Positions 1 to 7,308 are shown, counted from the stretch's first letter. The stretch: DNA of 39,948 nt from a virus (IMGVR_UViG_3300042308_000214:1-39948), one strand, 5' to 3'. Notes: a model not told the origin generated them from the letters alone. A program made the numbers and translations.

Positions 1-1
1 A

Positions 2-898
2 GCCGATGAGGCGATAGCCAAAGCCACCGGCGAGTCTGTGTTCTTCGGTGATAGCCCCAGAACTGCCCAGTTTAATGGGCGGTGGGAATACCTGAAGTCC
101 CGAGGCGTGACAGGTGTCTTTCTCTGGGAACGCTACGAGAAGTTCAGGCCGCTGGTCCCGCATTGGCAGAAGCGTGGAACGTGTGTTGCCCGTGGTACAC
201 ATCAAGCGGTCCAGCATAGCTATTATAACGCTCTGGCTGCCGGTGTTCAGATCGGTGAAGCCGTTGAACTGGCTTGGGAACCGATCTATCCCATCGCCCG
301 CGTGTATGTCGGCAAAGGCCAGCTATCTGGTGAAGACGGGGCGGTCGGGGCGTACGCTGCTCAGGGCGTTGCAGGCGTCAACGGCGTCGGTGGGATCTGC
401 CGACGTGGAAAGTATGGCACAGCCGATCTGACGCGGGATAACGAAGCGTGGGCGGTCAATAACGCGGACAGGAACGACAGGTTGCCGCCTGAACTGTTGG
501 CCGAACTGCAGCAGCACACATGCTCGGCTCATCGTGTCCGGAATAATGCTGAGATTGCTGATGCTATCGCAAGCCGGTTCGGTGTGGCTCGATGCTGGAA
601 CACGCTATTTGGCAACCGGAACAGTGAAGGGTTTTCAGTCCCTGCCGGATCAGGTGCACACTGTCAGGCTGTGATTGGTGTGTTCGTTCGACGTGATGGC
701 GGAACTGGCTTCATTGAACTCCAAAGCTGGGGCGCCAACATGCCTGGCGGTCCTCGCACGCTGAAGTATGCAGGCGGGGAACTGACTCTGCCGGAAGGAT
801 GCTACGCCGTGACTGCTGAGAACTTCCTGAGAGCACAGCAGAGCCGATGGTGGGAAGCGTGGGCGTTCAATGTGCGTATCGGGCAGGAGTACCGCTAA
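2..898 (+). CDS. Papain-like cysteine protease-fold protein (5' partial)
   Basis: The reading frame is open from the window edge, so the true start lies upstream; a GTG at 38 is the first start codon inside. The C1 (papain) pattern is visible: a Gln five residues before a Cys in HWQKRGTCVARGT (candidate oxyanion Gln and nucleophile), a His in GAHCQAVIGVF, then LQSWGAN where papain-type enzymes have NSWG. In C1 enzymes the Asn of NSWG orients the catalytic His; here it is Gln. The role is unknown: lysis, virion processing or host-targeted proteolysis are possible. It heads a run of tightly spaced + strand genes and its TAA overlaps the next ATG (TAATG). Fold assignment is by motif only. Confidence 0.6.
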   Translation, partial: ADEAIAKATGESVFFGDSPRTAQFNGRWEYLKSRGVTGVFLWERYEKFRPLVPHWQKRGTCVARGTHQAVQHSYYNALAAGVQIGEAVELAWEPIYPIARVYVGKGQLSGEDGAVGAYAAQGVAGVNGVGGICRRGKYGTADLTRDNEAWAVNNADRNDRLPPELLAELQQHTCSAHRVRNNAEIADAIASRFGVARCWNTLFGNRNSEGFSVPAGSGAHCQAVIGVFVRRDGGTGFIELQSWGANMPGGPRTLKYAGGELTLPEGCYAVTAENFLRAQQSRWWEAWAFNVRIGQEYR

Positions 899-1122
899 TG
901 GCAGCGTTTCGAAACACTCAATTCACCTGTTCATGCTGTGGACGTGAGTGCAAGTTCAAGGATATGAAAAAGGGGATCTGTCGCGAATGCTTGGCAGACG
1001 ACCCGGAGGATATGGCTCCGGAAGTGTTCGAGGAATTGCGTAGCCCTGCTGAGGATCATGACAGGGCGTACAACGGAACTGAACTCGGTGATGTTGACTA
1101 CGACGATGTTTCATTCGATTAG
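898..1122 (+). CDS. Small Cys-rich (zinc-finger-like) protein
   Basis: A 74-residue protein. The ATG at 898 overlaps the previous stop codon, arguing for translational coupling and against a longer upstream start. The N-terminal half has Cys at 11, 13, 14 and 18 (CSCCGREC) and a second pair CREC at 28-31, the layout of a treble-clef or zinc-ribbon knuckle. The C-terminal half is strongly acidic (ELGDVDYDDVSFD). Small Zn-binding proteins of this kind in phages are often DNA- or protein-binding adaptors; no specific function can be read from the sequence. The next gene's AGGAGG begins directly after the stop. Confidence 0.7.
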   Translation: MAAFRNTQFTCSCCGRECKFKDMKKGICRECLADDPEDMAPEVFEELRSPAEDHDRAYNGTELGDVDYDDVSFD

Positions 1123-1133
1123 GAGGCTGTGCT

Positions 1134-1667
1134 GTGAGTAGGCTGATTGAACTAACGGCGTTGATTACTCAATGGGGCGTGGATCGCAGGATCGTGCAGA
1201 ATGCTACGGCGTTCGCTCAGACGCGGAAGACACACGAAGAGTTCTGCGAACTGGTTGAAGCCGTGACCTGTGCGAAGTTCTATCGTGGCGGCGGTTTTCA
1301 CCGTGACGGACTGGATGATGTGCGTGACGCCATCGGTGACATCTACGTTACGCTGGTCATGGTCTGTGCCTGCAACGATACGCCGATCCGGATGGAACTG
1401 GATTTTGCTCAAGTCGGCGGAATGAATAAGGGGCCGCTGAAGTTCGTTGAATCACTCATCCCTGATCTGATCCGGGATGCGGTCGAGGACAATACGACGG
1501 TCAGAATCACGGCTCGACGTATTGTGTGCGGACTGATGGCCCTGTGTGATTCGATGGGTCTGGACTTCATCGAGTGTGTTGAGCAAGCGTATTCAGAGAT
1601 TAAAGATCGTCGCGGGACACTTCGGGAGGACGGCGTTTTTGTGAAGGAAGAGTCTGTCTCACCGTGA
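1134..1667 (+). CDS. MazG-like nucleotide pyrophosphohydrolase
   Basis: A 177-residue all-alpha protein with MazG/dUTPase-superfamily features: EEFCELVEA (ExxE metal-binding helix), DDVRDAIGDIYVTLV (second acidic helix), and a C-terminal segment DFIECVEQAYSEIKDRRG. Family members hydrolyse (d)NTPs to NMP and pyrophosphate, using Mg2+ held by the acidic residues; phage versions are thought to tune nucleotide pools or (p)ppGpp. The GTG start is supported by AGGAGG at 1121-1126, seven bases upstream. A perfect 17-base palindrome (1655-1671) spans its last codons and stop. A second nucleotide-metabolism protein (DUF5664-like) lies at 4099-4947. Confidence 0.75.
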   Translation: MSRLIELTALITQWGVDRRIVQNATAFAQTRKTHEEFCELVEAVTCAKFYRGGGFHRDGLDDVRDAIGDIYVTLVMVCACNDTPIRMELDFAQVGGMNKGPLKFVESLIPDLIRDAVEDNTTVRITARRIVCGLMALCDSMGLDFIECVEQAYSEIKDRRGTLREDGVFVKEESVSP

Positions 1668-1671
1668 GACA
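1655..1671. repeat. 17-bp palindrome TGTCTCACCGTGAGACA, copy 1
   Basis: A perfect inverted repeat of eight bases around one central base, spanning the end of the MazG-like gene including its TGA. Identical sequence (allowing for strand) recurs at 17856-17872 and 32727-32743. It is suitable for a dimeric DNA-binding protein. Confidence 0.8.
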
Positions 1672-1691
1672 GATGGAAAAGGCAGTGTTTT

Positions 1692-2538
1692 AGGAGCTAA
1701 TTCGATGCGATGGATTGCATTGTTCTGCGTTCTGGTGTCCGTGTATCCTGTCTACGGTCAACCTCCGAAAGTCGTGGTCGATGTTGCCGTGGCAGCGACT
1801 GAAGCGGCCAAAGACGATCAGCCTGTGATGCCTGACGACTTCGGGCAAGCGGCTCGTGCTGTGTCTGCCAAGTGGATGGCTTCCGAGTCGACCGGAGAAC
1901 TCCAGCCGGGATGTACGCTCTACACTGCCGATGGTGACTGGTGTGCACCGTGCAAGACTCAAGCGAAGATCCTGATTAAGTTGGGTGGCATGACAGCGGA
2001 CGGTGTTCCGATCTGGCCGTTCAAGATCGTGAAGACGAACGAGATGACGGTGCCACAATGGGTCAGTGACACTGGCGATGTCGAGCCTATGATTGGGCCG
2101 CGTGAAGCTGGGCTGAAGGAGTGGATTGAACGCAGGGCAAAGAAGGCTGCAGAAAACTACCCGGATAAGTTGGTAGTTGAGGTTGACGGTTCGGATTCTC
2201 GGTCTATCGTGCTGGCGTTGGCAGAGGCTGTTCGCCGTCAGGATGACACTCAACCGGCAGTACAGGGTTTTCTTCCTGCTGTGCCGCTCGATGTGAACGA
2301 CGATCTGCTGAAAGTGCTGGACGCACTGATTGGTAAAGACGGATACACCGGGGAAGGATTCTCGGTCAAGTGGCCAGCGGGCAAGCGTAAGGTTACGTTT
2401 GAGCCTGGCATTCAGGTTTGGTTCCGCAAGGTGGTGGAAGTGGATGCCACGATCACCGCGATAGAGATAGATGGCAGGGAGGTCACGCTATCGCTCAGCG
2501 GAACGATTTTGAGTCAACTGACTGTGAGGCTGAAATGA
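1692..2538 (+). CDS. Secreted thioredoxin-like protein (CDS from ATG 1705)
   Basis: The coding region begins at ATG 1705; AGGAG at 1692-1696 is its ribosome binding site and is included in the interval. The 277-residue product starts with a signal peptide (MRWIALFCVLVSVYPVYGQ, likely cleaved near residue 18). A thioredoxin-type redox motif, DWCAPCK, lies at 78-84, and PQWV further on may supply the cis-proline region. Thioredoxin-fold proteins with CxxC exchange disulfides; with a signal peptide this one should act outside the cytoplasm. The 150 residues after the redox domain are not recognised. Its stop overlaps the next start (ATGA). An extracytoplasmic role during lysis or virion maturation is inference. 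Confidence 0.7.
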
Positions 2539-2741
2539 TGGCAATGCTTCCGCACTTGATGTTTGCTGTCTGGATTGGCGGCGTACTTGGTGGTGCAGCA
2601 ATTGGCATGGCCTCTGAACAGAATGTGGGCTGGACGCGGTTTAAGGCTATAGCGTTTCTGGCAATCTGGCCAGCGGTATTGGCGTTATGCCTGCTTGTTG
2701 TTTTCTTTGCTGAGCCAATGAAGAAGCCGGAAATTCAATGA
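2535..2741 (+). CDS. Small two-helix membrane protein
   Basis: A 68-residue protein with two hydrophobic helices: about residues 3-24 (small and Gly-rich, GGVLGGAAIG) and about 36-58 (FLAIWPAVLALCLLVVFF). The ATG at 2535 overlaps the preceding TGA by ATGA, so this start is favoured over the longer upstream frame. The two-helix hairpin and short charged tail (KKPEIQ) resemble small phage holins or holin-associated proteins, but no family signature is visible. It is followed by an ATGA overlap with the next membrane-anchored gene. Confidence 0.65.
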   Translation: MMAMLPHLMFAVWIGGVLGGAAIGMASEQNVGWTRFKAIAFLAIWPAVLALCLLVVFFAEPMKKPEIQ

Positions 2742-3172
2742 CCAGTGAACCCGTGATGTTTCAGGGCAAGTGGATCGAGTCATCGGAGGACAGTGCGATG
2801 GTGCAGGTGTACTCAGCAAAAGCATGTCAAGCCGCGTTGCCGTTGAGCGGTCGTCTCAGTCGATCGGTTTCTACCCAGTTAAAGCGGGTGAAACCTCAAC
2901 ACCATGAGATGCTGAAACATGCAGCCGGACACTTGTATCTGTCGCAGTTCCTCGACGATACAGCCCGTGTCTGCTTGGGCAAGAACTCCAAGAAAGCACA
3001 GCGGAAGTTCATTGACGAACAGGTTGACGAAGCCGTTGCTGAACTGCGGGACGCTGGGATTATTCCGGTAGCTCCACCGTGGTTCAGTTTGGCGTGGTTC
3101 GTGTTCAAGTGGGTCGTGCTGCCGTTCATTAAGCAGCTTCTGTACGACTACAACGACATTCAGAACGATTGA
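2738..3172 (+). CDS. Hypothetical protein with C-terminal membrane segment
   Basis: A 144-residue unrecognised protein whose start overlaps the previous gene's stop (ATGA). The first 110 residues look soluble and mainly helical, with a basic HHEMLKHAAGHLYLSQFLDD stretch. Near the C-terminus PPWFSLAWFVFKWVVLPFI is a probable membrane helix rich in Trp and Phe, followed by an acidic tail. The position directly after another membrane protein suggests a membrane-linked pair, possibly a lysis cassette. Function is not assigned. Confidence 0.65.
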   Translation: MTSEPVMFQGKWIESSEDSAMVQVYSAKACQAALPLSGRLSRSVSTQLKRVKPQHHEMLKHAAGHLYLSQFLDDTARVCLGKNSKKAQRKFIDEQVDEAVAELRDAGIIPVAPPWFSLAWFVFKWVVLPFIKQLLYDYNDIQND

Positions 3173-3218
3173 AACATTCCCTCCATCCCCGATAGTCAAG
3201 CTGCCGAGCGGAGTCGGA

Positions 3219-3320
3219 TTGGAGGCCCGGCGGGTTGTCGCACTTACTGCCGGGGTACTCCTCAGCGTTGCGGTATCGGCAGTGGCTGTTCAGGCAGTCC
3301 CGCAAGCCAGCTACTTTTAA
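3219..3320 (+). CDS. Possible 33-aa membrane peptide (TTG start)
   Basis: In the gap after the gene ending at 3172, one frame reads EARRVVALTAGVLLSVAVSA followed by a short polar tail ending QASYF. It is a basic N-terminus plus one hydrophobic helix. TTG at 3219 with a GAG-rich site upstream is a possible start; the frame stays open further up but has no ATG. The strong helix and the lack of another gene in 3173-3332 make it worth listing, but it could be non-coding. Confidence 0.3.
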   Translation: MEARRVVALTAGVLLSVAVSAVAVQAVPQASYF

Positions 3321-3332
3321 GGATGAGCAGAG

Positions 3333-3506
3333 ATGAGCAAGGCGGTTTACAACTCACACGGCTGGATCGTGATGTCCTACGAGCGTATTGACGCCGACCG
3401 CAACTGGCGTGTCAGTATTGGGCGTGACGGCGTGTATCGTGAGATCCGCACGTATGACAGCAAGCCGCCTGCGGTCGGCGAAGAGATGTCGATTCACAGG
3501 GAATAG
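3333..3506 (+). CDS. Small hypothetical protein
   Basis: A 57-residue protein from ATG 3333, with AAGGA at 3319-3323 as candidate ribosome binding site. The sequence is polar and alternating (WRVSIGRDGVYREIRTYDSK), consistent with a small beta-rich domain. It has no recognisable motif and ends two bases before the next gene's ATG, so it sits in the same transcription unit. Confidence 0.55.
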   Translation: MSKAVYNSHGWIVMSYERIDADRNWRVSIGRDGVYREIRTYDSKPPAVGEEMSIHRE

Positions 3507-3508
3507 TC

Positions 3509-3829
3509 ATGAGCGGCGGTCACTACGATTACAAGTGTTTTGAAGTCAGCCAGTTTGCTGAGATGGTCGCGATGACGATCAAGGAACGCTCAGGGTCGCG
3601 AGTCGAGCAATACACTCCGGAATACTCTGAGACGATTGAAGCACTTCCGAAACCATTGCTCGACAAGATGCAGGTCTTTGTTGATGTGATGCGAAAGTGT
3701 GCCGATATGGCCAAAGATATCGAATGGATGATGTCCGGCGATACTGGCGAAGACGGCACTGATAAACGACTCCATTCCACACTGTCAGAAGTCGGCAAGT
3801 TGGTCGATGCGTATCACGCTCAGGCGTAG
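3509..3829 (+). CDS. Conserved-type phage hypothetical protein (MSGGHYDY start)
   Basis: A 106-residue protein starting MSGGHYDYKCFEVSQFAEMV. The MSGGHFDY-like N-terminus is seen in many small phage and bacterial proteins of unknown function. The remainder is helical with heptad-like spacing (LLDKMQVFVDVMRKCADMAKDIEWMM). It is the last gene of the + strand block; its TAG (3827-3829) directly abuts the stop of the convergent - strand peptidase gene with no spacer and no hairpin between them. Confidence 0.7.
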   Translation: MSGGHYDYKCFEVSQFAEMVAMTIKERSGSRVEQYTPEYSETIEALPKPLLDKMQVFVDVMRKCADMAKDIEWMMSGDTGEDGTDKRLHSTLSEVGKLVDAYHAQA

Positions 3830-4102
3830 TTACTTCAGCCGATAGCCAGACTGCCACAGTCCATGCTCAACAGCCCGGACGATAGCCTCCTCCAACTTGT
3901 CGTCGATCTGGAATTTGCTTCCTGAGCGGAACAGTATGCCGTGAATGACTTCATGCAGCAGGGACTGTTCCGCAACATCTCCTTTGATCCCCGATCGTAG
4001 CCAGATCGTTTCGGCATCATCATCACACAACGCGAACTCTTTCATACGCTTGCGGCGTATTTTGTAGTCGCGTCCCATGATGCTGATGCTGCGAGGGATC
4101 AT
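3830..4102 (-). CDS. ImmA/IrrE- or SprT-like zinc metallopeptidase
   Basis: A 90-residue protein with a HExxH zinc motif in SLLHEVIHGILFRSG (about residues 49-57), preceded by a strand-rich segment in which WLRSG is typical of ImmA/IrrE relatives. ImmA-type enzymes cleave phage or ICE repressors; short phage versions are common and their targets mostly unknown. A third zinc ligand may be a Glu in the following helix (LEEAIVRAVEHG). Its start overlaps the stop of the DUF4406 fusion gene by four bases (ATGA), so the two are probably cotranslated. It is the last gene of the long - strand series. Confidence 0.7.
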   Translation of the reverse strand: MIPRSISIMGRDYKIRRKRMKEFALCDDDAETIWLRSGIKGDVAEQSLLHEVIHGILFRSGSKFQIDDKLEEAIVRAVEHGLWQSGYRLK

Positions 4103-4947
4103 TTCTGGCCGATCTCCGTGTACGGTTCCTTGCGGTCTCCGTGTTCCGTCTGCAATCGCTCCAGCATGGCCTTGAACTGCGTTTCCAGCTTAGCCATAGG
4201 AACAACCGACTTTGGCGGTCGATCGTCCTTGTAGCTTACGCCTGAGCCGTTCTCGGCCTGCATCTGGCAATCACGCAGAACAGCCAGGCAGGACATAACC
4301 TTGCTGATGTGGTGGATCTTGCTGGCAGGGTCAATGTCCTCGCCTTCCCACCATGCAATCAGGTGCCGCATGGCTGCGTCGTAGTAGATGCTGGCACGGA
4401 CGCCGATAACGCGGTAGTTGGCTTCCCGGTACTTCCAGCCGCCTTCAAACATACCCATGCCGACCTCGAACATGACGTGTGCTGGAATACAGTGCAGCGG
4501 TGGTTTTGTGCAGCCGACTGAGTCCTTCGGGTTGGAGTCCTTGAACTCCTTTGGCTGTCCGTCCATTTGATGCTCGACGTTGACGTGTTCGATGTCACCG
4601 AACAACTGAAGACCGTTCCAAACAGCTAGGCTGAACTCGGCCCTTGCCCCCTTGCTGTCACGCCATCCTGGCATCATATGGATTGCATCGCACGTAAGCA
4701 GGGCATTGATGTCACGCCTGATAATTTCGCTGCGTGTTCCGGCTGCCGGTGGGATAGAATACCAGTCGGAATCTTCTGGCATTTTCGTAGCGTCGAAGCC
4801 GTATTCACGGTCAATGTCAGCAGGCGATACGACTTCCCACGATTGCCCTACATTCAGTTCATCACGCAGTGCGTCGAATGCCGGGAAGTTGAAAAACTGA
4901 ATTCCGGACATTGGTCCGGCAAGATAGATGCGTTTCCGTTTCGCCAC
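4099..4947 (-). CDS. DUF4406 + DUF5664 fusion (nucleotide-metabolism enzyme)
   Basis: A 282-residue protein with two recognisable halves. Residues 5-120 match DUF4406, a nucleoside 2-deoxyribosyltransferase-like fold, with the signature YLAGPMSG at 8-15 and a partly conserved acidic second half. Residues 138-232 match DUF5664 (dATP/dGTP diphosphohydrolase-like): SNPKDSVG, then FEGGWKYREANYR, AAMRHLIAWWEGEDIDPASK and an HH pair. The first family makes or breaks N-glycosidic bonds of deoxynucleosides; the second includes phage enzymes that hydrolyse purine dNTPs. A joint role in shaping the dNTP pool is inferred. The start is GTG with AGGAG nine bases upstream. It is coupled to the next gene by ATGA. 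Confidence 0.7.
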   Translation of the reverse strand: MAKRKRIYLAGPMSGIQFFNFPAFDALRDELNVGQSWEVVSPADIDREYGFDATKMPEDSDWYSIPPAAGTRSEIIRRDINALLTCDAIHMMPGWRDSKGARAEFSLAVWNGLQLFGDIEHVNVEHQMDGQPKEFKDSNPKDSVGCTKPPLHCIPAHVMFEVGMGMFEGGWKYREANYRVIGVRASIYYDAAMRHLIAWWEGEDIDPASKIHHISKVMSCLAVLRDCQMQAENGSGVSYKDDRPPKSVVPMAKLETQFKAMLERLQTEHGDRKEPYTEIGQK

Positions 4948-4953
4948 TGTGCC

Positions 4954-5583
4954 TCACTCCTTTATGAATTCCTCGATCGTTGCAGTGTCAGCCGCGAACG
5001 TCGATTCCTTGCCTCCACACGACTGAATGCCGATCACATGACCGTCATCCGTAAACACTCCTGAACCACTCATGCCGCCGATTGCCTCGGTCTTGATCTC
5101 CAGCAGGTTGTAGCCGTCTGCTGACGCACTATCCGTCACAAGATCGCCGGAGTAATCACGCGGGCTAAGCTGGACGTATCCACGAATTGAAACCCGTGCA
5201 GGCTTCAGTCTCTTCACGGGATAGGTCTTTATTGCCGCCCAAGGTGGGCAGTTATATTCAAGCAGAGATAAGTCTGCCAGTTTGTTCGACTTTAGAATCT
5301 TGGCTTGAATGCCAAGTCGGTTGAATGCTCCATGCTGCTTCTCGGCAAACTCAGCCCGGACGATGCCGGTCTCGTCGTGGTGTGCCACAGTCAATATGCG
5401 GGTTTTACTGATTGCCACTCCGGACCATTGCTTGCCGTCGATCGACAGGCGGCAGATGCCGTCGAATTCTTGGCCGTTGACGCATGATCCGATGAAGAAT
5501 CCGAACAGGGCCGCCAGCAGCAGGATAAAGAACAGAATTCGCTGGCAGGTGTAGATGAAGTATTCCCAGACGTCGCTATCCAT
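4954..5583 (-). CDS. Membrane-anchored trypsin-like serine protease
   Basis: A 209-residue protein with an N-terminal membrane segment (about 14-34, ILFFILLLAALFGFFIG) followed by a chymotrypsin-fold domain. The catalytic triad is visible: His68 in LTVAHHD, Asp104 in LADLSLL and Ser172 in GGMSGSGVF, with a later GIQSCGG strand. The N-terminal helix would place the protease outside the membrane. Phage trypsin-like proteases of this kind are uncommon; cell-surface processing, lysis or superinfection roles are possible. The start codon overlaps the stop of the metallophosphoesterase gene by one base (TAATG), with GAGGAGG inside that gene as ribosome binding site. Confidence 0.75.
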   Translation of the reverse strand: MDSDVWEYFIYTCQRILFFILLLAALFGFFIGSCVNGQEFDGICRLSIDGKQWSGVAISKTRILTVAHHDETGIVRAEFAEKQHGAFNRLGIQAKILKSNKLADLSLLEYNCPPWAAIKTYPVKRLKPARVSIRGYVQLSPRDYSGDLVTDSASADGYNLLEIKTEAIGGMSGSGVFTDDGHVIGIQSCGGKESTFAADTATIEEFIKE

Positions 5584-6800
5584 TACCGTGCAACCTCCTC
5601 AACTGGAACCTGATAAATAGCCGTCAAGCCATACTCGTAATCGTAAACGTGGCATTGGGTCGCGTGCCTGCTCATGCAGAACCCATTAGCAAAGTGCCAG
5701 GCGTCCGTTCCTGCAAGACTCGGCAACACACGAACTGTCACGCCGTCGCTCTCGTGAGTACCCATCCAGTGCAACGACTTCGACTGATGCAGATGCCCGA
5801 TATGCCATTCCCGGCAAGCAGTCGACTTGGCCCAATCTTCCGGCTTCTCAACTGCCATCAGTCCCGGTAATCGTGCGGCCTTTTCGTCTTTGCCGTGACA
5901 CCATCCAATAAGACACTTGCCGAACTGGTGGTACTTCCTGCCGACCGGCCTGACATCGACTGTGACATTCTTGCTGGACGCGAACGCCTGCTTAATGACC
6001 TGACAGAGCCAGTACGATGAAACGTAGTCATGATTCCCCGGTATCCAGACGACGCGAACTGGAGCAACCTGCCTGCATCGCTCTACAGCCGTCAGCATGG
6101 ATTCGATGCCGACCTGATACACTTTAGCCCATCGACCATCGCAATCGACTGGCGTGCCTGCCTCGGTCGTTCCTGAGCGTGTCTCGAAGTGGTAGTAATC
6201 ATTCCCCAGCGGCAGAATGATCTCCGCGATATCGCAGCCAGTGGCCCGGTCAATCGAGCGGTTCACGCCGTTTTCAAAGTAACGCTCGGCAATCTGCAGA
6301 TCGTAGTTCTTGCCGACTTCCGGTGCCCAGCCGAGTTTGCCGAAGTGATGGTCTGTCATGCTCAACTCAAGCACGGACGGGCGAATCTTGGCGGGCTTAT
6401 ACTTGACCGGCGTCAGCTTGAACTTGCCGCCTGCGATGCGTCCAGCGAGGATAGCTGACGCGGCTTCCATCGCCTTCGATACGCGGCGTTTGCACTCAAC
6501 CTTGACCTGCCAGAGGGGTTTCGTGTGGATGTGGTTCTTGTCATCCTTGACGACGACTTCCCACGAATTAGCCGTAACCTTGACTGGCTCCCAAACTGCC
6601 GTGTCTATGCCCGCTTTTTGCAGGGCTTGGTCTGCCGTTTGGATGCGGTCGAATGACTTGACGTTGAGCAAGAAGCCTTCTTTTGTTTCGACTTGCTCTG
6701 TCGACTCGTATTCGCAGGACGGCTTTGCGGCTTTGCTGCGAGCGGCATTCTCAATTCGTCCTGCTGTATCCATCGCGAGAACGTGCTTTCGACCGGCCAT
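5583..6800 (-). CDS. Calcineurin-like metallophosphoesterase
   Basis: A 405-residue protein. The catalytic domain (about 140-400) has all metallophosphoesterase blocks: DHH at 150-152, GND at 199-201, GNHD at 255-258, a His near 302 (GWCHGKD) and GHLH at 335-338. These residues bind two metal ions and hydrolyse phosphodiesters. Phages often carry such enzymes near structural or replication genes, possibly as nucleases. The first 140 residues are a separate helical and strand region, perhaps for DNA binding. AGAGGA about ten bases upstream supports the ATG at 6800. The gene overlaps the preceding HTH-like gene by about 195 bases in another frame. Confidence 0.8.
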   Translation of the reverse strand: MAGRKHVLAMDTAGRIENAARSKAAKPSCEYESTEQVETKEGFLLNVKSFDRIQTADQALQKAGIDTAVWEPVKVTANSWEVVVKDDKNHIHTKPLWQVKVECKRRVSKAMEAASAILAGRIAGGKFKLTPVKYKPAKIRPSVLELSMTDHHFGKLGWAPEVGKNYDLQIAERYFENGVNRSIDRATGCDIAEIILPLGNDYYHFETRSGTTEAGTPVDCDGRWAKVYQVGIESMLTAVERCRQVAPVRVVWIPGNHDYVSSYWLCQVIKQAFASSKNVTVDVRPVGRKYHQFGKCLIGWCHGKDEKAARLPGLMAVEKPEDWAKSTACREWHIGHLHQSKSLHWMGTHESDGVTVRVLPSLAGTDAWHFANGFCMSRHATQCHVYDYEYGLTAIYQVPVEEVAR

Positions 6801-7012
6801 ACGCTTGCATCCTCTGCGTAGTCTTCACGCACGATGTCAAAAAGAGAACGGTACAGGTCAGCAATACATCGACAAGACGTTTTGCCGGATAGGTAAAGTT
6901 GAGCCGCCTCTGCAATGAATGTCTGACAGTCGACCGAAAGCCGGTCCAGCCAGATTGTTTTGCGTGTCCGACAAAGCTCAGCCGCCTTGTTCAGACGTTG
7001 TAGAACATTCAT
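6605..7012 (-). CDS. Small helical, possible HTH protein
   Basis: A 135-residue protein from ATG 7012; GGAGG five bases upstream favours this start over ATG 7024. The N-terminal 90 residues contain a likely helix-turn-helix: repeated helices ending in VESTFSRWIQQDE, with STFSRWI resembling a recognition helix. The last 65 residues are a basic, Ser/Lys-rich tail that is read out of frame through the start of the metallophosphoesterase gene. Either the tail is genuinely double-coding or the functional part ends earlier. It could be a regulator or a small-terminase-like DNA-binding protein; none is certain. Confidence 0.5.
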   Translation of the reverse strand: MNVLQRLNKAAELCRTRKTIWLDRLSVDCQTFIAEAAQLYLSGKTSCRCIADLYRSLFDIVREDYAEDASVWPVESTFSRWIQQDELRMPLAAKPQSRPANTSRQSKSKQKKASCSTSSHSTASKRQTKPCKKRA

Positions 7013-7027
7013 ACGTGCCTCCATGAA

Positions 7028-7047
7028 CTGCCCACGAAACAGGGCAA
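7028..7047 (-). other. Small hairpin between holin-like and HTH genes
   Basis: An inverted repeat TGCCC/GGGCA with a nine-base loop lies just upstream of the HTH-like gene. No T-run follows on the - strand, so it does not look like an intrinsic terminator. It may only be local mRNA structure. Confidence 0.3.
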
Positions 7048-7081
7048 TTCATAACACGGCAGAAAATCACGTCAACGCCAA

Positions 7082-7261
7082 TCACTTCTGATTTTTGGCG
7101 TTTCCGTAGTTCCCGGCGATGAAGTCGAGCAACTTCTTAGCCCACGCGACAGCCTTGTCATCCTCGACGGTAGGCGTCAGAGGTGCAATGTGTGCAGCCA
7201 GTGCCACAATGCTGGTGATGGTGAGCAGGATGTGTTCCCAGTTTGCTGTGATCCAGTCCAT
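7082..7261 (-). CDS. Holin-like small membrane protein
   Basis: A 59-residue protein starting MDWITANWEHILLTITSIVA, with one membrane helix (about 9-29) and the ALTPTxxDD-like segment APLTPTVEDD. Small phage proteins of the form MxWLxANWE...ALTPT...DD are usually called holin-like. The ATG at 7267 is only two bases from AGGA, while ATG 7261 is seven bases away, so the inner start is preferred; both could be used (MIMDW). It lies downstream of a terminator and near other lysis-type genes. Holins form membrane holes that time lysis; function here is by similarity of architecture. Confidence 0.65.
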   Translation of the reverse strand: MDWITANWEHILLTITSIVALAAHIAPLTPTVEDDKAVAWAKKLLDFIAGNYGNAKNQK

Positions 7262-7267
7262 GATCAT

Positions 7268-7308
7268 TTCCTAAAACGTGTCGTTTTCCTGAGTGGGAAA
7301 ACAGATTG
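7268..7308 (-). promoter_or_regulatory. Double hairpin leader before the holin-like gene
   Basis: On the - strand two adjacent perfect inverted repeats precede the start: GTTTTCC/GGAAAAC (loop CACTCA) and AAAACG/CGTTTT (loop ACA), followed by AGGAAATGATC and the ATG. Translation of a lysis gene could be tuned by such structure. No experimental support is implied. Confidence 0.4.

Noticed and set aside
847-897. Upstream extension of the small Cys-rich gene
   Set aside because: It would overlap the previous gene by 50 bases; ATG 898 in TAATG is the better start.
1690-2253. 187-codon antisense reading frame opposite the thioredoxin-like gene
   Set aside because: Arg/His-rich, no domain, no SD; mirrors a gene with signal peptide and WCAPCK.
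6358-6918. 186-codon + strand frame opposite the metallophosphoesterase
   Set aside because: The - strand has all phosphoesterase motifs; the + frame has none.
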